DNA of 64,000 nt from Clostridiaceae bacterium HFYG-1003 (GCA_024579835.1 CP102060.1:2145558-2209557); one strand, 5' to 3'; shown: positions 45,219 to 56,085, counted from the first letter of the stretch. Program-made: numbers and translations. Notes: generated from the sequence alone by a model not told the origin.

Positions 45219-46655
45219 TTACGGATGAACTTCCAGCTGCCCCATCATCCCCGCCTCCTCGTGCTCCAGGATGTGACAATGGTACATGTAGAGCCCGGCA
45301 AAGCGGAAACGGACAATGAGTCGGACGGTCTCTCCGGTCCCCACAAATACCGTATCTTTCCAGCCACGCTCATTGGCAGGCGGTGTCCGTCCGTTTCTGG
45401 ACAGAATCTGGAACTGGGTGCCATGGATATGAAACGGATGTCCGGAGGAACCCATCATCATCTGCCGGCTGGCGGTGATCTCCCAGATCTCCGTGTCACC
45501 AAGCTTGACATCGTCGTCAATCCGGTCCATATCGAACTGACGGCCATTGAGGCTGACCATATGCCCCATCCCATCCAGACGAATAGTCTTGGTGGCTGTG
45601 ACATCAGCTTCATTCAGAGGTTCGATGGAAGACAAGATTTCGGGAATCCGAGTGGAATCTGTTGCCTCGCCCTTGATGCGGAAAGTCATGAATCCATCCC
45701 GACCGGTCCTGAAATCCACAGACTGACCACTCTGATACCCGGAAAAATCGATGATGATCTCAGCCCGTTCACCAGGTGAAAGGAAGAGCTCTTTCATTTC
45801 TACAGGTGCTTCCAGAAGACCTCCATCCGATGCGATCTGAACAAAGGACCTGCCATCTGCCAGATTGAACCGGTAATTGCTGGCATTGGCGCCATTAACC
45901 AGGCGAAACCGCATCCGAATTGGCTGGACCTCCAGATAGGGATTTAAGGCGCCGTTGACCATCAGATAATCTCCGATGGCGCCATCCATCATATTATCTT
46001 CATAGCGGAATGCGCCGTTTGTGTTGAAGCTGCGATCCTGAACGATGAGCGGGATGTCATTAACCCCGTAGTCATCCGGCAGACCCAAACTCCGGGAATT
46101 GTCATCCTCCACCAGAATCAATCCGGCCAGACCAGCGTAGACCTGTGTCGCGGTGGTACCCATGACATGGGGGTGAAACCACAAGGTGGACGCGGGTTGA
46201 TCGATGGTAAAGACCGGCTCCCAGGTGCCGCCGGCGGCGATGGGCTGATGCGGTCCCCCGTCCACTGTCCCTGGGATCTCCAGGCCATGCCAGTGGACCG
46301 AAGTAGCTTCCGCAAGTTCATTGCGAAAATCGATGCGAATTGTTTCTCCGCGCCGCACTTTCAGAACCGGCCCCAGATAGGATCCGTTATAGCCCATGGT
46401 CGGTGTGGTTTTTCCGGCAAGAAACACCATCCTGCCGGGCTGTGCCGTTAAAGAGTATCTGGCCGTATCCGAAGAAGGATCCAGATCCTCCAGGACTGTC
46501 GGGATCGGCAGGCTGCCGGCAGCTGTCGTTGGCTGGGTTCCTGAGGGAGTAGTATCCGGAGACACCGGGCCGAATGGTCTCAGAGTATTCCAGAGTAGTG
46601 CCAAAATCACAATGGCGGCAAGTACCACCACCCCGATGATCGTTTTTTGTTTCAT
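45219..46655 (-). CDS. Multicopper oxidase, membrane-anchored
   Basis: 478 residues. An N-terminal membrane segment (about 5-23) is followed by a Pro/Thr-rich linker and three cupredoxin domains. Copper motifs: SVHWHG, LWFHPHVMG, HPFHIHG and the type 1/trinuclear motif MYHCHILEHEEAGMMGQ. The axial ligand is methionine in the last motif. It would act outside the membrane as a laccase, cuprous oxidase or bilirubin oxidase-type enzyme. Most such enzymes need oxygen, which is notable here. The start has AGGTGAC. Confidence 0.93.
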   Translation of the reverse strand: MKQKTIIGVVVLAAIVILALLWNTLRPFGPVSPDTTPSGTQPTTAAGSLPIPTVLEDLDPSSDTARYSLTAQPGRMVFLAGKTTPTMGYNGSYLGPVLKVRRGETIRIDFRNELAEATSVHWHGLEIPGTVDGGPHQPIAAGGTWEPVFTIDQPASTLWFHPHVMGTTATQVYAGLAGLILVEDDNSRSLGLPDDYGVNDIPLIVQDRSFNTNGAFRYEDNMMDGAIGDYLMVNGALNPYLEVQPIRMRFRLVNGANASNYRFNLADGRSFVQIASDGGLLEAPVEMKELFLSPGERAEIIIDFSGYQSGQSVDFRTGRDGFMTFRIKGEATDSTRIPEILSSIEPLNEADVTATKTIRLDGMGHMVSLNGRQFDMDRIDDDVKLGDTEIWEITASRQMMMGSSGHPFHIHGTQFQILSRNGRTPPANERGWKDTVFVGTGETVRLIVRFRFAGLYMYHCHILEHEEAGMMGQLEVHP

Positions 46656-47053
46656 GACAGGTCACCTCCGCGCCTGATCAGATCTGCCCTCTGCTGACTC
46701 AGGGTAACCGGAGTCCTAAAAGCAGATGTTGCTGACTGCGATGATGGATCCAGGTCCCCCATCGCCCGTTGATTTATCACCTTCATACTAGCAGAGAGGG
46801 AGAAACATATCTCTTTGGACACCAATATTTTATCTTGAATTCATGCTTTCGTTATGAGTATCGGACTCCTTCTGATCACCCGGTATTCGTCCAGCTTTGC
46901 TTTTTGAACAGACTGGGTTGAATTATGACTAATTTTCAAGGTTTTCTTAACATGATCCGATGCGGAACACCGGAGAACAAAAACCGATTATCATGAAGAA
47001 AACGCCTGCCGGATCGAACCCCGATCTGGCAAAGAACAAGGAGTGTTCAAGCA
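46656..47053. other. Intergenic region between the oxidase and nucleotidase genes
   Basis: About 400 bases, divergent genes, no coding frame. No CopY or CsoR-type operator recognised by eye. Promoters for both directions must lie here, but no strong -35/-10 pair stands out. Confidence 0.4.
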
Positions 47054-48487
47054 ATGGATCAACTGACTATACTTCAAATCAATGATACCCACAGTTATCT
47101 GGAATCTCATCAGGAAGTTTTCTATGGTTCCGACGGACTTTCTCTGAAGAAAGTCGGCGGCTTTGCCCGCATCAGCGGTCTGGTTCGTCGCATTCGGGAA
47201 GAAGCCGGCCACGAAACGCTGTTTTTTGACAACGGAGACACCCTCCACGGGACATATGAAGCAGTGACGACGGAAGGTGAAGTCATGATACCGATCCTTC
47301 GACGGCTCGGCCTTGATGCCATGACGTTCCACTGGGACATCGCCTATGGGCCCGACCGGCTCCTGGAGATCGGAAGACACCTACCCTATCCCATTCTGGC
47401 TGGCAATGTCTTCTACAAAGCGTCCGATGAGCTCTTTGCGAAACCCTGGATCATCCGTCAGACAGGAACCCTGAAGGTTGGCATCATTGGACTGGCCTCA
47501 AATATCATCGATAAAACCATGCCTCCCAAATTCAGCGAAGGTCTCTACACCACAACGGGGATCGATGAGCTGCCCGGTTATATCAAGGCGCTCAAAAGTC
47601 AGGGAGCGGATCTGATCCTGCTCCTGTCTCATCTGGGCTATCCTCAGGATCTTGAGGTGCTGCGCCAGGTTTCGGGAATCGATCTGTGCCTCTCCGGTCA
47701 CACCCACAACCGCATCCAGGACCCGGTAAAGGTCAATGACGCCTGGATCATTCAGTCGGGCTCCCATGGTTCTTTCGTGGGCAGGCTGGAACTGACCATT
47801 GAAGAAAAAGCCATTGTCGGCCTGGACCACGAGCTGATTTCACTGGATGAATCTGTCCCTGAAGACCCGTTGATCAAAGATCTCATTGCCGATCAGCGCA
47901 AGCCATATCGGCACCTGGCCCAGGAGGTCGTCGGAGAAACCCGGGTAATGCTGCATCGCAACACTGGTCTGGAAAGCCCCATGGACAATCTCCTCCTCAT
48001 GGCCATCGCACAGGCTGCCGGAACCCGACTGGCTTTTTCCAACGGTTGGCGCTATGGCGTCCCGGTTCCGCCGGGACCCGTCACCATGGAGGATCTGTAC
48101 CGCATCATTCCGGTCGATCCGCCGGTGTCTGCCGTATCAATGACCGGACTGGAGATCCGGGATATGCTGGAGGAAAACCTGGAGCATACCTATGCCAGAA
48201 ATTCCTTTGATCAAATGGGCGGTTATCTCAAGCGCGCCCTTGGACTCAAAGCCTACATCAAACTGGAGAATCCAAAAGGTCAGCGGATCCAGGAACTGTT
48301 TCTTGAAGGCGAGCCCTTTGACCCGGACAGAATCTATCAGGCAGCCTTCGTCACGCAGCAGGGCGTGCCAAAAAAATACGGAACTGACCGACATAACCTT
48401 GAAATCTCAGCCATACAGGCGATCCGAGATCTGCTGGCCAAAGCTCCTTTCAACGATGGCCAGAAAGAAGCGTTTGTGGTCATCTAA
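47054..48487 (+). CDS. 5'-nucleotidase / cyclic phosphodiesterase-like metallophosphoesterase
   Basis: 477 residues. An N-terminal metallophosphatase domain: LQINDTHS (metal), FFDNGDTLHGT (metal), LLSHLGYPQD, LSGHTHNR (metal). A C-terminal 5'-nucleotidase domain follows (about 290-440, including VDPPVSAVSMTGLEIRDML). The block that is GNHEFDYG in the family reads TFHWDIAYG, so the catalytic Asn-His pair is not conserved. No signal peptide is present, so it is cytoplasmic. The start has AAGGAG upstream. Substrate range (nucleotides, cyclic nucleotides or other phosphates) is uncertain. Confidence 0.85.
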   Translation: MDQLTILQINDTHSYLESHQEVFYGSDGLSLKKVGGFARISGLVRRIREEAGHETLFFDNGDTLHGTYEAVTTEGEVMIPILRRLGLDAMTFHWDIAYGPDRLLEIGRHLPYPILAGNVFYKASDELFAKPWIIRQTGTLKVGIIGLASNIIDKTMPPKFSEGLYTTTGIDELPGYIKALKSQGADLILLLSHLGYPQDLEVLRQVSGIDLCLSGHTHNRIQDPVKVNDAWIIQSGSHGSFVGRLELTIEEKAIVGLDHELISLDESVPEDPLIKDLIADQRKPYRHLAQEVVGETRVMLHRNTGLESPMDNLLLMAIAQAAGTRLAFSNGWRYGVPVPPGPVTMEDLYRIIPVDPPVSAVSMTGLEIRDMLEENLEHTYARNSFDQMGGYLKRALGLKAYIKLENPKGQRIQELFLEGEPFDPDRIYQAAFVTQQGVPKKYGTDRHNLEISAIQAIRDLLAKAPFNDGQKEAFVVI

Positions 48488-48632
48488 ATCCTTCCCGATA
48501 GCCGGAATCCTTTTTGAAGCTTCGATGCCGCAGAGGCTGATTAAACTTCAATCACCTCATCAAACATCACCAGCAACATGAAAGCCTGAATCAATGTTAT
48601 GAAATAACAAAGTGTTCCATTTTTCTATTTTT

Positions 48633-48658
48633 AAAGCCCCTGAGTTATCAGGGGCTTT
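48633..48658 (+). terminator. Terminator after the nucleotidase-like gene
   Basis: AAAGCCCCTGA and TCAGGGGCTTT form an 11-bp stem about 150 bases after the stop. Only a short T-run follows. Confidence 0.78.
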
Positions 48659-48718
48659 CGTTGATCCGTATTCCATTGCCAGGACCTAAGACCCAATGTT
48701 CAATATTCACCGTTCACT

Positions 48719-48751
48719 GCTTAATGCTTAATGCTAAATGCTTAATGCTTA
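48719..48751. repeat. Short tandem repeat of an octamer (AATGCTTA)
   Basis: GCTTAATGCTTAATGCTAAATGCTTAATGCTTA is a tandem array of about four units. It lies just past the stop of the PH-domain gene (48763) on the opposite strand. Confidence 0.8.
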
Positions 48752-48762
48752 CCGCTTGCTTC

Positions 48763-49239
48763 TTACTTATTAATGGTTTGGAAATTGCTGTAGGCAATTC
48801 CTGCCAGATAAGTGTACAAAGGCTGCATGTTGTATTTCTTGGGAAATTCGAATGTCCGCTCCGAAATGGATACGCCGGCTGTTGCCTTGAAGTAAGGTGA
48901 AGTGATGTAATGAACGTTGATTTCTGAATCATCCAATCCGAATCCTGCAGTCTCACAGGATACGTTAATGATCGAAGACAGATAGATGGTGTCGATTCGG
49001 GTCTTTTTTCCGGTAGCTCCCTGCTTATCAATATCAATGATTCGACGGTCCGTGAATATCACCACATCACGAATCAGCTTGAACCCCATGTGGATCGACT
49101 CACCTTCCATCAGGTACATGCCAAACTCCTTGGTCAAAGTCTCCGGCGTCTGTTCACTCAAGTTACCCAGAAGTCCCTGTCCAAAAGCTCCGCCCACTCC
49201 CTGAGTAACCGTGTTATTAAGCTTATCTAATATTCCCAT
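48763..49239 (-). CDS. Bacterial PH-domain protein
   Basis: 158 residues from the ATG at 49239, which has GGAGG 5 bases upstream; earlier starts at up to 49329 lack one. A Gly-rich helix (MGILDKLNNTVTQGVGGAFGQGL) is followed by a bPH_1-type barrel (EGESIHMGFKLIRDVVIFTDRRIIDIDKQGATGKKTRIDTI). The FTDRRII and GKKTRI motifs are typical. The family's role is poorly known; some are linked to cell envelope or stress. Terminal helix PLYTYLAGIAYSNFQTINK. Monocistronic. Confidence 0.85.
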   Translation of the reverse strand: MGILDKLNNTVTQGVGGAFGQGLLGNLSEQTPETLTKEFGMYLMEGESIHMGFKLIRDVVIFTDRRIIDIDKQGATGKKTRIDTIYLSSIINVSCETAGFGLDDSEINVHYITSPYFKATAGVSISERTFEFPKKYNMQPLYTYLAGIAYSNFQTINK

Positions 49240-49924
49240 CTCAACCTCCAAAAATATAAAGAATAATCCACTGAAACCTGTTTGAATTTGTAGAGCTGCT
49301 CGCGCTCCGCCAAGAGCCGGCCACCCCATACACCCTGATCTTATCAGATTGACCGGTCACTCCCAAATCAGTGATTCAGGCTTGCCGTTTCCTCTGAGAT
49401 TTCAGGAATCGCTTTATGCTAAGCGAGCGAAATTCAAAAAACCACAGCATGGTTGTCCACCTAACCCTAGGCACGAACAGACTGTCCAGCTTTTTGATGA
49501 GAGCACAAGAAATCCTGTAATCATACGATTGGTGATTACAGGATTCTTAAACAGTTCCGATGCTCTTATGCTGCTTTTTCGCGACAACCGAGATACATAC
49601 CGATAACCATTTAAGAATCCAACACTCGCTCCCCGGTCCCTGACCGACAATCGGTTAATGAACGGCTTGATTATTTTATAAGGATGGTCTTCTGAGTTGC
49701 CATCATGTAAAGTGATTTGTATAGAGCTGAGCCGTGAATGACTGATTTTCGAAGGCTTGAAGGTTTTTTTCCGCAGCGAATCTTTTATCGCCAGATAATC
49801 GAATTCTGGATGAACAGCTGATATCTGTGGTTATGCCGTTCCAAGAAAACCGTGGAGAAAGTGAAGCACAATCATATTCCAATATATTTCTAAGTAATGG
49901 ATTAATCAATATAGGGGTGAAGTA
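49240..49924. other. Non-coding stretch with one strong hairpin
   Basis: About 685 bases without a supported gene. A hairpin AAGAAATCCTGTAATCA...TGATTACAGGATTCTT (49507-49548) stands alone near the middle, and a minus-strand frame at 49703-49942 has no ribosome site. The hairpin is flanked by no gene end within 250 bases and may be the trace of a lost mobile element or gene. Confidence 0.5.
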
Positions 49925-50245
49925 ATGCAAATCATTTATCATATTGGTGAAAAAATCGGAGTAGAAACAATTGTTGTAAAGGGCCTTTTAACTGAAGATA
50001 CCCAATGCATGTACATAGAATCAAATAACATAAAGATTGCCTTAGATAACATAAATTCGGTTGAATTTATTAAGATTAATGGTTTAGGTACTATGGTGCA
50101 GATTAAAAACTATTCTGATACAATCTTTCTTGCGGTTCCACTTATTTTTATCGACAAGGGAACTGGTTTTGCAATCATTAATTACTTTAAAACCAGGAAA
50201 ACAGGGCATTTACTCAAACTTGCCATGCAATATCAAGAAAAATAA
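49925..50245 (+). CDS. Small unknown protein, 106 aa (PH-like fold)
   Basis: AT-rich gene unlike its neighbours in codon choice (many ATA, AAT). Alternating beta strands (MQIIYHIGEKIGVETIVVKGLLTED, CMYIESNNIKIALDNINSVEF) resemble a small PH-like barrel, followed by a C-terminal helix. GGGGTGA lies just upstream of the ATG. Its low GC suggests a transferred gene. Function unknown. Confidence 0.65.
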   Translation: MQIIYHIGEKIGVETIVVKGLLTEDTQCMYIESNNIKIALDNINSVEFIKINGLGTMVQIKNYSDTIFLAVPLIFIDKGTGFAIINYFKTRKTGHLLKLAMQYQEK

Positions 50246-50263
50246 TTATCTAGTCAGAACAAA

Positions 50264-50307
50264 AATCCCCTCTCGAATGAACTTTAGCGTTCAAATGAGA
50301 GGGGATT
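50264..50307. terminator. Terminator shared by guaA and the 106-aa gene
   Basis: AATCCCCTCTC...GAAC pairs with GTTC...GAGAGGGGATT. On the minus strand it is followed by TTTTT, making it the guaA terminator about 115 bases after the guaA stop. Confidence 0.85.
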
Positions 50308-50421
50308 CCTCTGTTCAATTATTTTTGTTGGAGTAATAACGATAGGATCAAAGTGGTATCATTCGCCGTTTTGATACGCTAAAAACCAAGTAACCATGCG
50401 GTTTTACAGCGTTTCTATTTT

Positions 50422-51956
50422 TTACTCCCACTCGATGGTCGAGGGTGGCTTTGAGGTGATGTCATAGACAATCCGGTTGACGTTGGGCACTTCGTTGACG
50501 ATGCGGCGTGACACTTTATCCAAGACATCATACGGAATTCTGGCCCAGTCTGCGGTCATGCCGTCAATGGAGGTTACGGCGCGAAGAGCAACGGTGTGCG
50601 AATAGGTTCGCTCATCACCCATAACGCCGACGGACTGAATATTGGGCAGGCAGGCAAAGTACTGCCAGATTTCCGACTCGAGGTTGGCTTTGGAGATTTC
50701 ATCCCGGAAGATGAAGTCAGCTTCTCTGACCAGTTCCAGCTTCTCTCTGGTGACCTCACCCAGCACCCGGATGGCAAGACCCGGTCCGGGGAATGGCTGA
50801 CGGCGTACCAGTGCTTTGGGAATGCCAAGCTCTTCGCCGACTCTGCGCACTTCATCCTTAAAGAGTTCGCGCAGGGGCTCAATCAGTTCCAGCTTCATGT
50901 CTTCCGGAAGTCCGCCAACATTGTGATGGCTCTTGATGGTGGCGGAGGTAGCGGTTCCCGACTCCACAACATCCGGATAGATCGTACCCTGAACCAGGAA
51001 ATCAACTTCTCCGATTTTGTTGGACTCTTCTTCAAATACGCGGATAAACTCCTCGCCGATGATCTTGCGTTTTTTCTCAGGATCGCCTACACCCGCGAGC
51101 TTATTCAGGAAGCGATCTTGGGCATTGACCCGGATCAGGTTCATGTCGAAGGTTTTTCCGAAAATGGTCTCAACCTGATCGCCTTCATCCTTGCGGAGCA
51201 GGCCGTGATCGACAAAAATACAGGTCAGCTGCTTGCCGATGGCTTTGTGCACCATGACAGCGGCAACGGAGGAATCGACTCCGCCGGACAGGGCGCACAG
51301 CACCTTGCGATCTCCGACCAGTTCTTTAATCTCTTTGATCTTGTCCTCGGCAAAGGATGCCATGGTCCAGGTTTTTTCCAGACCGGCAATGTCAAACAGG
51401 AAATTGTCCAGCAGTTCCCGGCCAAACAGCGTATGATTCACTTCCGGGTGGAACTGAGTAGCATAGAGTTTTCTTGCGGGATCTTCCATGGCAGCATGAG
51501 GACAGTCCCCAGACTTGGCCGTAACCTGGAAGCCTTCCGGCATCCGGTCAACATAATAGGTGTGGCTCATCCAGCACTGGGAGTCCTCAGGCAGCTCGCG
51601 GGTCAATTGTGCCTGGGGGTTCAGTGTGACCATGGTTTTGCCGTACTCACGCTTTTCCCCTGCTCTGACGGATCCGCCCAGCTTGACCGCCATGAGCTGC
51701 ATGCCGTAGCATATGCCCAGGATTGGAAGCCCCAGTTCAAAAATGCCGTCTTCCACGGTTGGTGCACCGGGATCGGTGACAGAGTTCGGACCGCCCGTAA
51801 AAATGATGGCGGATGGATTCTTTGCTTTAATGTCTTCAAGGGTAACGGTATACGGCAGGATCTCGCAATAGATCCCGGCTTCCCGGACCCGACGGGCGAT
51901 GAGCTGATTATACTGTCCTCCAAAGTCAATGATGAGGACCATCTGGTTGTTTTCCA

Positions 51957-51957
<1 letters not shown>
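50422..51957 (-). CDS. guaA: GMP synthase (glutamine-hydrolysing)
   Basis: 511 residues, XMP to GMP. A class I glutamine amidotransferase domain (about 1-195: GICYGMQ with the nucleophile Cys, QFHPE His-Glu) is followed by the ATP pyrophosphatase domain (about 200-385: [10 protein letters not shown]-loop) and the dimerisation domain ending PPSTIEWE. It starts one base inside the guaB stop (TAATG) with GGGAGG in the guaB end. Co-transcribed with guaB under a guanine riboswitch. Confidence 0.97.
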
Positions 51958-53426
<1,469 letters not shown>

Positions 53427-53440
53427 TCATGAATACAGAT

Positions 53441-53490
53441 AAATTTAAAAGAATCCCGGCGCGATGGGTTGTCCAACGAAGCCGGGAATC
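53441..53490 (-). terminator. Riboswitch-controlled terminator in the guaB leader
   Basis: GATTCCCGGC pairs with GCCGGGATTC around about 20 bases (10 bp perfect stem), then TTTTAAATTT on the minus strand. It lies between the aptamer and the guaB ribosome site, where an expression platform belongs. Confidence 0.88.
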
Positions 53491-53515
53491 CGCCATGAAG
53501 CATGATGAATACACC

Positions 53516-53583
53516 AGCCTCATAGACTAAAATTACGGTTTTAGGTAGAAACGCCCTGCCAGATTCAGAGCATATATGAGACT
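53516..53583 (-). promoter_or_regulatory. Guanine (purine) riboswitch aptamer
   Basis: On the minus strand: AGTCTCATA (P1, 5' arm), GTTTCTACC (J2/3), ACCGTAA, then GTCTATGAGGCT (P1, 3' arm). P1 pairs over 9 bp with one G-U. The base at the specificity position before TATGAG (C in GTCTATG) is C, as in guanine riboswitches (GACTATG), not U as in adenine types. The base before it is T where the consensus has A. Confidence 0.9.
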
Positions 53584-53601
53584 TATCAAGATATTGCTAC
53601 C

Positions 53602-53630
53602 ATTATATTTTTATGAGTTTGCAGTGTCAA
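53602..53630 (-). promoter_or_regulatory. guaBA promoter
   Basis: TTGACA (53630-53625), 17-base spacer, TATAAT (53607-53602), both perfect consensus on the minus strand. Transcription would begin about 12 bases before the aptamer. Confidence 0.92.
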
Positions 53631-53741
53631 TGAAAAAGGCTTTCTTGAAATTAAAATTTCAATTCTGATCACTCAAAGCATGATATCCTTCAAAAAATCT
53701 GATGTATTTGTTTACATGTTGTCTAATCCTCAAGGGCCAGA

Positions 53742-54803
53742 TCAGGCCTCTCCCATGAGTTTTTCCATCTCCCGGCGAAAGACGGCAAAAGCTGTGGGGA
53801 GGGTCAGGTCAGACAAGGCGGTTTGATCCTCCCATTCAAAGCCGGATTCAGCGATTCGGTCCGTACTCACCCGGATAATATAGGAAGACATCTGCCATTC
53901 CACATGACTGAAGATGTGACGCGCGCCGGGTCCGTCTTCAATGCGTGCCTCCGTAAAACCGAGATCCGCCAGCAGATCACTCACCTCTGCTCTCGTCAAG
54001 TCGCCGGGGCGCATTGGAAACTGATGCAGGCCGGCCAGCAGGCCGCGGCGAGGCCGCCGCTCAATGGCAAATCGATTTCCCTGAAGGATCAAAAATACTG
54101 TGTGCTGTTCGATGCGGCGTTCTTTTTTTGCCGGAAGAACCGGATAGGCCAGAGGATTCCCCTCACTAAAGGCCAGGCAGTGCTCCCTTACCGGACATGC
54201 CTGACACAGCGGCGCGCCGTTGGGCAGGCATATCGTTGCCCCCAGCTCCATGACGGCCTGATTGAAATCCCCGGGCCGCTCCTTCGACATGACGGACTGA
54301 ACCGCCTCAGTGATATAGCGTTTCCCCGGAGCCGACATCACCGGACCGCCGTAAGCCATGAGACGGCTGAAGACCCGGATGACGTTCCCATCCACGGCCG
54401 GAACCACCCGATGAAATGCAATGCTCGCGATGGCGCCGGCTGTATAGGGGCCAATCCCAGGCAATTTCAGCAGTTCCTCCACGGTATCCGGCAGTTCCCC
54501 GCCATGATCTGACATCATCCTACGGGCAGCCTGCTGCAGGTTTCTGGCCCGCGAATAGTATCCCAGTCCCTCCCACAGCTTCAGCAGCTGCTCTTCCGAC
54601 ACGCTTGCCAGAGCCGGAACATCTGGAATCGCCTGAATAAAACGCTCGAAATAGGGCAGCACCGTTTCCATCCGGGTTTGCTGCAGCATGATTTCCGAAA
54701 TCCAGGTGTAATATGGATGCGGTCGGATTCGAAACGGCAGCGCGCGGGCGTGCTCATCATAAAATGCCAGCAATTGATATGAAAAAGAAGCAGGTTCTAT
54801 CAT
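53742..54803 (-). CDS. mutY: A/G-specific adenine glycosylase
   Basis: 353 residues. Removes adenine mispaired with 8-oxoguanine. HhH-GPD core with LPGIGPYTAGAIASIAF (about 115), catalytic Asp in PAVDGNVIRVFSR, [4Fe-4S] motif CLPNGAPLCQACPVREHC (Cys pattern 6-2-5), and a C-terminal NUDIX-like domain (about 225-350, RRPRRGLLAGLHQFP). I start at the ATG at 54803, which has GGAG 7 bases upstream; the frame extends to 54938 without a ribosome site. Confidence 0.95.
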   Translation of the reverse strand: MIEPASFSYQLLAFYDEHARALPFRIRPHPYYTWISEIMLQQTRMETVLPYFERFIQAIPDVPALASVSEEQLLKLWEGLGYYSRARNLQQAARRMMSDHGGELPDTVEELLKLPGIGPYTAGAIASIAFHRVVPAVDGNVIRVFSRLMAYGGPVMSAPGKRYITEAVQSVMSKERPGDFNQAVMELGATICLPNGAPLCQACPVREHCLAFSEGNPLAYPVLPAKKERRIEQHTVFLILQGNRFAIERRPRRGLLAGLHQFPMRPGDLTRAEVSDLLADLGFTEARIEDGPGARHIFSHVEWQMSSYIIRVSTDRIAESGFEWEDQTALSDLTLPTAFAVFRREMEKLMGEA

Positions 54804-55193
54804 AGGTTCACTCCATTCATAATACAAGGTATGCCAGACTTGCTGACCCAGCGGCGGCCAGTCCGACTCAATCTCTCCCGAGAGCGACAGACTCATGTTC
54901 AACTGGAGCAGAAACAGGCTGATCAGCGTCCCTCTCATCTTACCCGAAATCGATGAGCTTGAAAATGGATCGATTCAAAGTGAGTGCGACTCAGGTGTAA
55001 TCCACAGGAACGCCGCGCTCTTACGGCTAAACCTTGAATTTGAGCAAACAATCAGCAATGATTGATCACCCTGCCGATCAAAGTTCAGATGACGCCCCGG
55101 AACAGCTTCAGAGCTTGCCGAGCGAACACTGGAATCGAAACGATATAAGAGCCGAGGAGTGATCAGATCACTCTTCGGCTCAATGGTTTGTGA
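54804..55193. other. Intergenic region with terminator of the pilin cluster
   Basis: About 390 bases without a gene, holding the mutY promoter (not located) and the hairpin at 55146-55182. Confidence 0.5.
55146..55182 (-). terminator. Terminator of the pilin/peptidase cluster
   Basis: AAGAGCCGAGGAGTGATC pairs with GATCACTCTTCGGCTC, 12 bases after the peptidase stop on the minus strand. Confidence 0.8.
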
Positions 55194-55565
55194 TTAACTT
55201 CCAATCAGAGGTACGAGACTGCCTAGAAAAAGAAATGGTACAAAAGGCACTTCCCGCACTTTAAACTGCAGGGCTGCCAGCAATGCCAGCAATGATCCGG
55301 AAAGCAAAACGAGGGGTAATGCCTCCCGGCAGTGCAGGCTGACCGACAGCAGAATCAGATAATCACCCCGTCCCATGCAGCGCTCCTCCTGATCCTGCCA
55401 GATCAGGAGGAGGAGGCAGACTGCCGTTCCCCAAAACCAGGGGGAAAGCAGATGGCTGATTCCCGTGATCAGGGTCCAGCCAAACAGCAGCAAACTGCAC
55501 CAGTCGTATACAACCCCTTGTTTCAGGTCAGTCCAGGCAGAAATACCAAGCAGCAGATAAAACAT
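55194..55565 (-). CDS. Minimal prepilin peptidase-like (A24 family) membrane protein
   Basis: 123 residues, about four membrane segments. SAWTDLKQGVVYDW (first Asp, about 13) and MGRGDYLILLS (second Asp, about 68) are the two catalytic aspartates of the type IV prepilin peptidase/TadV core; the N-terminal methylase domain of classic PilD is missing. It overlaps the pilin-like gene by one base. Its natural substrate should be the adjacent pilin, cleaved after Gly. Confidence 0.8.
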   Translation of the reverse strand: MFYLLLGISAWTDLKQGVVYDWCSLLLFGWTLITGISHLLSPWFWGTAVCLLLLIWQDQEERCMGRGDYLILLSVSLHCREALPLVLLSGSLLALLAALQFKVREVPFVPFLFLGSLVPLIGS

Positions 55566-55945
55566 CAGGGAGAAGCTGCCGGGATAACACCCGTGCTGAC
55601 TACCTGTGGAATTTCAGAGATTTTAATCTCCTTCAGCTTGATGGACGTATCCTGCAATCCATCGATGAATGCTTTCAGCTCCTTCAACTCCGCTCCTTCC
55701 CCCACCAGCGCCGACAGGGCACTGACTTTCTGGCTCGAGTCAATCTTCGTTCCCACTTCTACCAGGCTGATCATGCTCTGCAGGGTCTTGGCATCCGTCT
55801 TCACGGCAATTGTTTTGGCCTGGTCAATGAAGCCCTTGTAGCTGGGCGCCATAACCAGCAGAAGAATTCCAATAATGGCCATGACTACCACCAGTTCCAC
55901 CAGTGAGAAGCCTTTGCGTTTTCGTTTCAATGTTCGTTTGATCAT
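55565..55945 (-). CDS. Type IV pilin-like protein
   Basis: 126 residues. KRKGFSLVELVVVMAIIGILLLVM is the class III-type prepilin signal: cleavage between Gly and Phe, Glu at position +5 of the mature chain. The remaining part is a short helical/pilin domain (DQAKTIAVKTDAKTLQSMISLVEVGTK) with a C-terminal strand region. AAGGAG precedes the ATG. Only one pilin, one small peptidase and an unknown anchor protein lie here; no PilB, PilC or secretion ATPase in the window. Confidence 0.87.
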   Translation of the reverse strand: MIKRTLKRKRKGFSLVELVVVMAIIGILLLVMAPSYKGFIDQAKTIAVKTDAKTLQSMISLVEVGTKIDSSQKVSALSALVGEGAELKELKAFIDGLQDTSIKLKEIKISEIPQVVSTGVIPAASP

Positions 55946-56085
55946 GAAAATACTCCTTGTTCAATGTACCCGGGTCAAGGGTATTATGAGCAAGGAGTGG
56001 TTTTTTAAGCAAAAGAATCAAACATGGTTCTCTGACTGATCCTTCCCTACAATGCACCCTGACTCGAAAAGATCAGAGCAGCTCC

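Noticed and set aside
48719-48751. Possible CRISPR-like array
   Set aside because: Units are 8 bases in tandem with no spacers; it is a simple repeat.
49703-49942. Minus-strand 79-codon frame
   Set aside because: No ribosome site, no recognisable content and overlap with the start of the 106-aa gene.
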